A stretch of DNA of 64,000 bases from Novosphingobium sp. JCM 18896 (lineage in GTDB: Bacteria > Pseudomonadota > Alphaproteobacteria > Sphingomonadales > Sphingomonadaceae): contig NZ_JAPCZF010000003.1 of NCBI RefSeq assembly GCF_025938095.1, positions 62,001-126,000 on the forward strand, written 5' to 3'. Below, in pieces: positions 59,898-64,000 of the stretch. The position numbers were made by a program, and so were the translations under genes. The notes under the pieces are model-generated. The model did no database searches. It was given only the letters and a program-made list of their open reading frames with translations, and was not told the origin of the DNA. Every line of letters begins with the position of its first letter. The first letter of the stretch is position 1.

Positions 59898-60713
59898 ATG
59901 CGTCTCTCGATCAGCCACACCACCCGCTACGGCTTCTCGCAGCCCGTGGCTCACGGCTTGCAGCGGCTGCGGCTGACGCCCAAGTCTTCGCACGGGCAGA
60001 GCGTGATCGACTGGACGATGGACTTCGACGGGGTCCGGCTCGAAGCCGAATACGACGATCACCATCGCAACCGCACCGCGCTGGTCTCGGTCGAGCCGGG
60101 CGCGACAGCGGTCACCGTCGTCTGCAACGGCGTGGTCGACACCGCCGACAACGCGGGCATCGTCGGCGAGCATGTCGGCTACCTGCCGCTCTGGCACTTC
60201 CTCGGCCAGACCGAGCTGACCAAGCCCGGTGCGAAGCTGCGCGCGCTGGTTGCCGGGCTCGATGCCGATCCGGCGCAGCCGCTCGAACGGCTGCACGCGC
60301 TGAGCCGGGCGGTCCACGATGCCGTGGCCTATACGATCGGTGTGACCCAGGTCGACACCACCGCCGAAGAGGCGCTCGGCGCGGCGCAGGGCGTGTGCCA
60401 GGACCATACCCACATCTTCCTCGGCGCGGCGCGGTTGCTGGGCCTGCCGGCGCGCTATGTCAGCGGCTACCTGATGATGAACGATCGGATCGACCAGGAG
60501 GCCGGGCACGCCTGGGCCGAGGTCCACGTCCCTGGGCTCGGCTGGGTCGGCTTCGACGTGTCGAACGCGATCAGCCCCGACGAGCGCTATGTCCGTTTGG
60601 CCACCGGCTGTGACTATCGCGATGCCGCGCCGATCACCGGAATCAGCGTCGGCGCCGGGCAAACCGCGCTCGAAGTGCGCTTGGCCGTTGCGCAGCAGCT
60701 GATGCAGCAGTAG
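59898..60713 (+). CDS. Transglutaminase-like peptidase (Anbu cluster)
   Basis: This 271-residue protein has an N-terminal DUF-type beta domain (MRLSISHTTRYGFSQPVAHG) and a transglutaminase/papain-like core. The catalytic cysteine is in AAQGVCQDHTHIFLGAARLL, histidine in DQEAGHAWAEVHVPG and aspartate in GWVGFDVSN. Such proteins are predicted peptidases or amidases acting on the product of the ATP-grasp enzyme. Ten bases separate it from the alpha-E gene. Confidence 0.93.
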   Translation: MRLSISHTTRYGFSQPVAHGLQRLRLTPKSSHGQSVIDWTMDFDGVRLEAEYDDHHRNRTALVSVEPGATAVTVVCNGVVDTADNAGIVGEHVGYLPLWHFLGQTELTKPGAKLRALVAGLDADPAQPLERLHALSRAVHDAVAYTIGVTQVDTTAEEALGAAQGVCQDHTHIFLGAARLLGLPARYVSGYLMMNDRIDQEAGHAWAEVHVPGLGWVGFDVSNAISPDERYVRLATGCDYRDAAPITGISVGAGQTALEVRLAVAQQLMQQ

Positions 60714-60751
60714 CGAAACCGTTCAGGGGACGTCCGAGGGGAATCGCGCGA

Positions 60752-61507
60752 ATGACCTATTGCTGCGGTATGATGCTCGAACGCGGGCTCGTCCTGATGA
60801 GCGACACCCGCACCAATTCGGGCGTCGACAACATCTCGACCTTCCGCAAGATGCACCATTGGTCGATCCCCGGCGAACGCGTCGTCGCGATCATGACCGC
60901 GGGCAATCTCGCCACGACCCAGGCGGTGATCTCCAAGCTGGAAGAGCGCAACAAGGCTCCGGCCGAGCGGCACAACACCGTGCTCGAGGCGCCGACCATG
61001 TTCCAGGTCGCCTCGATCGTCGGCAAGCTGCTGCGCGAGACGATCCAGGAGCGCGATGCCGACAACGGCATGACCGGCTCGGGCCAGTTCACCGCCTCGA
61101 TCATCGTCGCCGGCCAGATCAAGGGCATGGAGCCGCGGATCTTCCTGATCTACCCCGAAGGCAATTTCATCGAGGCGCAGCCCGACACACCGTTCTTCCA
61201 GATCGGCGAGACCAAGTACGGCCGCCCGATCATCCTGCGCGGCTACGAGCCGGACATGACCTTCGAGGACGCTGTCAAGCTGATGATGGTCAGCTTCGAT
61301 TCGACGATAAAGGCAAACCTCTCGGTGGGCCTGCCGCTCGACCTGCTGGTGATCGAGAAGGACAATTTCGTGCCGCTGCACGAACGCCGCATCGAACTGG
61401 GCGATCCCTATTTCCGCGCGATCTCCTCGACCTGGGGCGAGGCGCTGCGCCGCGCCTTCGTGTCGCTGCCCAACTACAGCTTCGATCCGCCGCCCGAAGG
61501 CGAATAG
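60752..61507 (+). CDS. Anbu (proteasome-like peptidase)
   Basis: This 251-residue protein is Anbu, the ancestral beta-subunit relative of proteasome and HslV. It begins MTYCCGMML, so threonine becomes the N-terminal nucleophile after Met removal. LVLMSDTRTNSGVDNISTFR and VAIMTAGNLATTQAV are the proteasome-like strand and lysine/glycine regions, and GSGQFTASIIVAGQIKG and KANLSVGLPLDLLVIEKD follow. AGGGGA lies upstream of the ATG. It closes the ATP-grasp/alpha-E/transglutaminase cluster with which Anbu is regularly encoded. Confidence 0.93.
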   Translation: MTYCCGMMLERGLVLMSDTRTNSGVDNISTFRKMHHWSIPGERVVAIMTAGNLATTQAVISKLEERNKAPAERHNTVLEAPTMFQVASIVGKLLRETIQERDADNGMTGSGQFTASIIVAGQIKGMEPRIFLIYPEGNFIEAQPDTPFFQIGETKYGRPIILRGYEPDMTFEDAVKLMMVSFDSTIKANLSVGLPLDLLVIEKDNFVPLHERRIELGDPYFRAISSTWGEALRRAFVSLPNYSFDPPPEGE

Positions 61508-61544
61508 GCGGGGCGGTTTCGCTTCCAACCGCGAGCCCTCCTGA

Positions 61545-61669
61545 TCCTCCCCTGCAAGGGGAGGGGGACCGCCCGCGGAGCGGGTGGTGGAGGGGTATCC
61601 CCCTCTCCGAGACGGTTACACCCCTCCGTCATTGGCTTCGCCAATGCCACCTCCCCTTGTAGGGGAGGA
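61545..61669. repeat. Palindromic intergenic repeat, copy D
   Basis: This 125-bp member of the repeat family lies between the convergent Anbu and dehydrogenase genes. It has the same terminal arms (TCCTCCCC / GGGGAGGA) and inner GGTGGAGGGG / ACCCCTCCGTCA pair as copies A and B. It is the shortest full copy. Confidence 0.9.
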
Positions 61670-61700
61670 TGAAGGCACCGCGATCCGGTCCGGGACGATT

Positions 61701-62522
61701 CTAATTCGCGCCCAACACCTGCTTCTCGACCGCGTCGGAAGCCAGCACCTCGCCGATCACGCCGAGATCGACACCGGCATGGGCCGCGACCGCGCGCACG
61801 GTGGCGACGTCCTTGGCCATCAGCGCGCCGATGCGCGGCGCCACCGCCGCGACCGAGCCACCGCTGGCGACCACGGCCAGGCCACGGCTGGCACCGCTTC
61901 CGTGTTGGAGCGCGGCGAGGATCGCGGGTTCGTCGATGCCCAGCGCGCCGGCCAGGCGCACGGCCTCGACCGCGAGCCCGACCTGCGAGACGAACAGCGC
62001 ATTGTTGACCAGCTTGACCTTCTGCCCGTTGCCGAGCGCGCCGACGAACAGGATCGGATCGGCATAGCTGGCGAGTGCCGGCTGCGCCGCGGCGAGCACG
62101 GCCTCGTCGCCGCCGACCCACAAGGTCAGCCGCCCCGCGGCGATGTCGTGCGGCCCGCCCGACAGCGCGGCGTCGAGGACCTGCACGCCGCGTTCGGCTG
62201 CGGCCACGCCGAGGAGCTGCGCGGTCGCGGGATCGGAGGTGGTGTGCTGGACCAGCACCGCGCCCGGCTTCATCGCCGCGATCGCGCCATCGGGGCCCAG
62301 GCAGACCTCGCGAACCTGCGCGTCGTTGAGCACCACGCAGAACACGAGGTCGGCATCGCGCACGGTCTCGGCGATGCTGGCGTGAGCGCTCAGGCCCGCG
62401 GCGGCGGCGTCCTCACGGGCTTCCGCCTGGCGCACGAGCACCGCGGCATCGTGGCCGGCCTCGCGGAGCCGGTCGAGGATCGGGCGGCCCATCCGGCCCG
62501 CACCTATCAGTCCGATCTTCAT
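61701..62522 (-). CDS. 3-Hydroxyisobutyrate-dehydrogenase-like NAD(P) enzyme
   Basis: This 273-residue beta-hydroxyacid dehydrogenase has the Rossmann motif KIGLIGAGRMGRPIL at the N-terminus. The substrate-binding DAALSGGPHDIAAGRLTLWV and the catalytic lysine in GNGQKVKLVNNALF are present. Its ATG overlaps the stop of the upstream glycosyltransferase-like gene (ATGA). The substrate may be 3-hydroxyisobutyrate, tartronate semialdehyde or another short hydroxyacid. Confidence 0.9.
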   Translation of the reverse strand: MKIGLIGAGRMGRPILDRLREAGHDAAVLVRQAEAREDAAAAGLSAHASIAETVRDADLVFCVVLNDAQVREVCLGPDGAIAAMKPGAVLVQHTTSDPATAQLLGVAAAERGVQVLDAALSGGPHDIAAGRLTLWVGGDEAVLAAAQPALASYADPILFVGALGNGQKVKLVNNALFVSQVGLAVEAVRLAGALGIDEPAILAALQHGSGASRGLAVVASGGSVAAVAPRIGALMAKDVATVRAVAAHAGVDLGVIGEVLASDAVEKQVLGAN

Positions 62523-63484
62523 CAGACCGCGTCGATCGTGGCGAGATCGGCCAGGCGGCCGACGAAGGTCTGCTCGCCAGTATGTGTCAGCTGCATCCAG
62601 GGGCAGAGCCAGACCTTCATGCCCGCCTCGCGGACGCGCCGGCAGAAGGCATAGTCCTCGGAGACGTGCATCGCGCTGTATTGGCGGAATGCGCTCCCTT
62701 CGCTTTCGAGATAGGACACCAGTTCGTCGGCCGTGGCCTGCGGGAACAGCGCGCGATGCGCGCGCATCTCGGCGAGCAGGTTGTCGTGCTTGGTGTCGAT
62801 CTCGGTTTCGAAGAAGGCGTGGATCTCGTCGGAGGCGTCGACGCTGATGCCGATCCTTTCGGGACGATAGCGCTTGAGCGGCCAGGCCTGGCGATAGCGC
62901 TCGAAGGTCGCGCGACGGATCATCATGAAGCCGGTACCGGCCTGGCTGACCTCGACCGGCCGGTCGAGCGCGAAAGGCGCGTCCTGGGCCGGGCTCACCG
63001 CCACCGGGCTGGCATAGTGGGCGAGCCTGGCGGGATCGCCATCGGCGAGCCCGCGCTTGGCGGCTTCGCGCAGGTTCTCCCAGGCGATCGTCTTGATCGG
63101 ATAGGGCGCGGCGATCACGTCGAACGCCGCGCCGCCGGCACCCGTCTGCAGCGCGAGCAGGCGGATGACGTCGTTCGGATCGAAGCCGATGTCGGCATCG
63201 ATGAACATCAGCACGTCGTCGCCCGAGCGCAGGAACTCGTCGGCGGTGACGTTGCGTGCCTTGGTGATCAGCGCCTCGTGGCAGGCGAAGTAGAAGCGCA
63301 GCTCGACGCCGATCTGCGTGCACAGCGCCGTCAACTGCGCGAGCGACAGCGTGAAGGCCGAACAGCAGTGCCCCGAATACATCGGCGTGCCGATGAACAG
63401 GCGCAGCCCTCTCAGGCGTTCGAGATCGACGGTGGCGGTCACTTCGGGCACTCCGCGGGTGGCGGGTGCCGCCCTCTCGATCAT
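62522..63484 (-). CDS. Glycosyltransferase-A-fold-like protein
   Basis: This 320-residue cytosolic protein resembles GT2-type nucleotide-sugar transferases. LRLFIGTPMYSGHCCSAFTL starts the fold, and DVLMFIDADIGFDPNDVIRL carries the DxD-like metal site. VSQAGTGFMMIRRATFERYR and VSEDYAFCRRVREAGMKVWL complete the pattern (the ED preceding the second domain). No polysaccharide cluster surrounds it. Its coupling to a dehydrogenase is unexplained. Confidence 0.75.
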   Translation of the reverse strand: MIERAAPATRGVPEVTATVDLERLRGLRLFIGTPMYSGHCCSAFTLSLAQLTALCTQIGVELRFYFACHEALITKARNVTADEFLRSGDDVLMFIDADIGFDPNDVIRLLALQTGAGGAAFDVIAAPYPIKTIAWENLREAAKRGLADGDPARLAHYASPVAVSPAQDAPFALDRPVEVSQAGTGFMMIRRATFERYRQAWPLKRYRPERIGISVDASDEIHAFFETEIDTKHDNLLAEMRAHRALFPQATADELVSYLESEGSAFRQYSAMHVSEDYAFCRRVREAGMKVWLCPWMQLTHTGEQTFVGRLADLATIDAV

Positions 63485-63514
63485 CCTATCGCCTTGCGAT
63501 CCCTAGGCAAGTTG

Positions 63515-63529
63515 GCTCCAGTTTGGAGC
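63515..63529. promoter_or_regulatory. Inverted repeat upstream of the second P450
   Basis: GCTCCA and TGGAGC flank a 3-base spacer in the 206-base gap between the divergent glycosyltransferase-like gene and the second P450. It is a possible operator. The rest of the gap shows no gene. Confidence 0.3.
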
Positions 63530-63690
63530 GTCCGCCTTCGCCGATTGATCCCCGCCGCAGTCCGGCCATTCCGACGGCGCCCTGGATGCGGCGCCGGGCG
63601 CTTTCGCGCTTTCGCTGCGCGCTAGCTTGCGGCACATCCGATCCAACGAGTCTCACAAACGAGACCAGAGGAAGCCGGAAGGACTACGCC

Positions 63691-64000
63691 ATGCAGGCGC
63701 TCGCCGATCTCGATCTCTATCACCTGCGCTGGGAGGAGCCTGCCTTCGCGGCCGAGCCGCTGCCCGAATTCGCCAAGGCGCGCGCCAAGCACCCGTGGAT
63801 CGCCAAGTGCGATGCCGGTTACGTGATCTTCGAATACCAGGCGATCCGCGACCTGCTCGTCCAGGACGACAAGCTGCGGCCCTCGTTCGATGGCGTGGTC
63901 GAGGTGATGGGCGCGCAGGGCAGTCCCTGGGGGCGCTTCACCGAAGAGCAGATGATCGCCATGCCCGAGAAGGAGCACACGCTGATGCGCGGCACCTTCG
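63691..64000 (+). CDS. Cytochrome P450, 5' part
   Basis: This frame runs off the end of the window. It begins MQALADLDLYHLRWEEPAFA after GAAGGAC upstream, and continues with AGYVIFEYQAIRDLL, GSPWGRFTEEQMIAMP and ending LMRGTF. Over this stretch it parallels the P450 at 55215 (AVITEYQAMRDLF-like, NTPWGDFTERQMIALP, HRFLRDTF), so the two are paralogues. The haem-binding end is outside the window. Confidence 0.9.
   Translation, partial: MQALADLDLYHLRWEEPAFAAEPLPEFAKARAKHPWIAKCDAGYVIFEYQAIRDLLVQDDKLRPSFDGVVEVMGAQGSPWGRFTEEQMIAMPEKEHTLMRGTF

Noticed and set aside
21587..61669. Repeated palindromes as a CRISPR array
   Set aside because: The copies are far apart, in both orientations, about 130 bp long and self-complementary, with no regular spacers or cas genes.

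Overview
The window is a high-GC, gene-dense stretch of an alphaproteobacterial chromosome, most likely from the Sphingomonadales. The clues are the zwf-edd-glk-eda operon order, an RcdA/DUF1465 gene, a CC_3452-type secreted protein, DUF465/YdcH proteins, and intergenic palindromes of the type common in these genomes. No tRNA, rRNA, CRISPR array, insertion sequence or prophage structural gene was seen.

Layout. 1-3 kb: 3' part of a PPK2 polyphosphate kinase, a SnoaL-like protein, an IclR regulator and a flavin monooxygenase. 3-11.4 kb (minus strand): a complete phosphate-starvation locus in the order phoR, OprP-type porin, pstS, pstC, pstA, pstB, phoU, phoB, with a clear three-unit Pho box before pstS. 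11.4-13 kb: a carotenoid-desaturase-like FAD enzyme. 13.1-20.9 kb: the Entner-Doudoroff operon zwf-edd-glk-eda followed by a divergent PEP carboxylase homologue; the last four genes are coupled by 4-nt start/stop overlaps. 20.9-30.2 kb: envelope and housekeeping genes (L,D-transpeptidase, tilS, CpoB-like, RodZ-like, ptsP, two YdcH proteins, RcdA, glpK).

30.5-32.2 kb is visibly richer in A/T than its surroundings. It holds a polymorphic-toxin-like gene with a C-terminal SHH/HNH nuclease motif and a probable immunity gene joined by an ATGA overlap. This is the best candidate for an undescribed system.

32.3-46.2 kb: a metallo-beta-lactamase-fold hydrolase, DUF4230, nadA, a TonB receptor with a PepSY reductase-like partner, a SirB1-type protein, a Nudix domain fused in frame to a DUF47 (PhoU-like) domain and coupled to a Pit phosphate transporter, a DUF885 peptidase, and rarA with an RNase H-like partner. 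46.3-56.5 kb: an orphan histidine kinase, a spermidine-synthase-like protein, an M14 carboxypeptidase with two DUF4136-like proteins, a cysteine-free ribosomal protein L36, a HAD hydrolase, regulators, YciB and a cytochrome P450. 57.5-61.5 kb: the four-gene Anbu cluster (ATP-grasp, alpha-E, transglutaminase, proteasome-like Anbu). The window ends with a dehydrogenase, a glycosyltransferase-like protein and the 5' end of a second P450 paralogous to the first.

Themes. Phosphate recurs: PPK2, Pho/Pst/porin, and Nudix-DUF47-Pit give high- and low-affinity uptake plus polyphosphate use. Four copies of a 125-140 bp palindromic repeat, a solo arm of it, and two other REP-like palindromes fill several intergenic gaps; one copy supplies the last codons of tilS. 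Start codons were moved inward from the longest frame wherever signal peptides, ribosome binding sites or start/stop overlaps made the choice clear.
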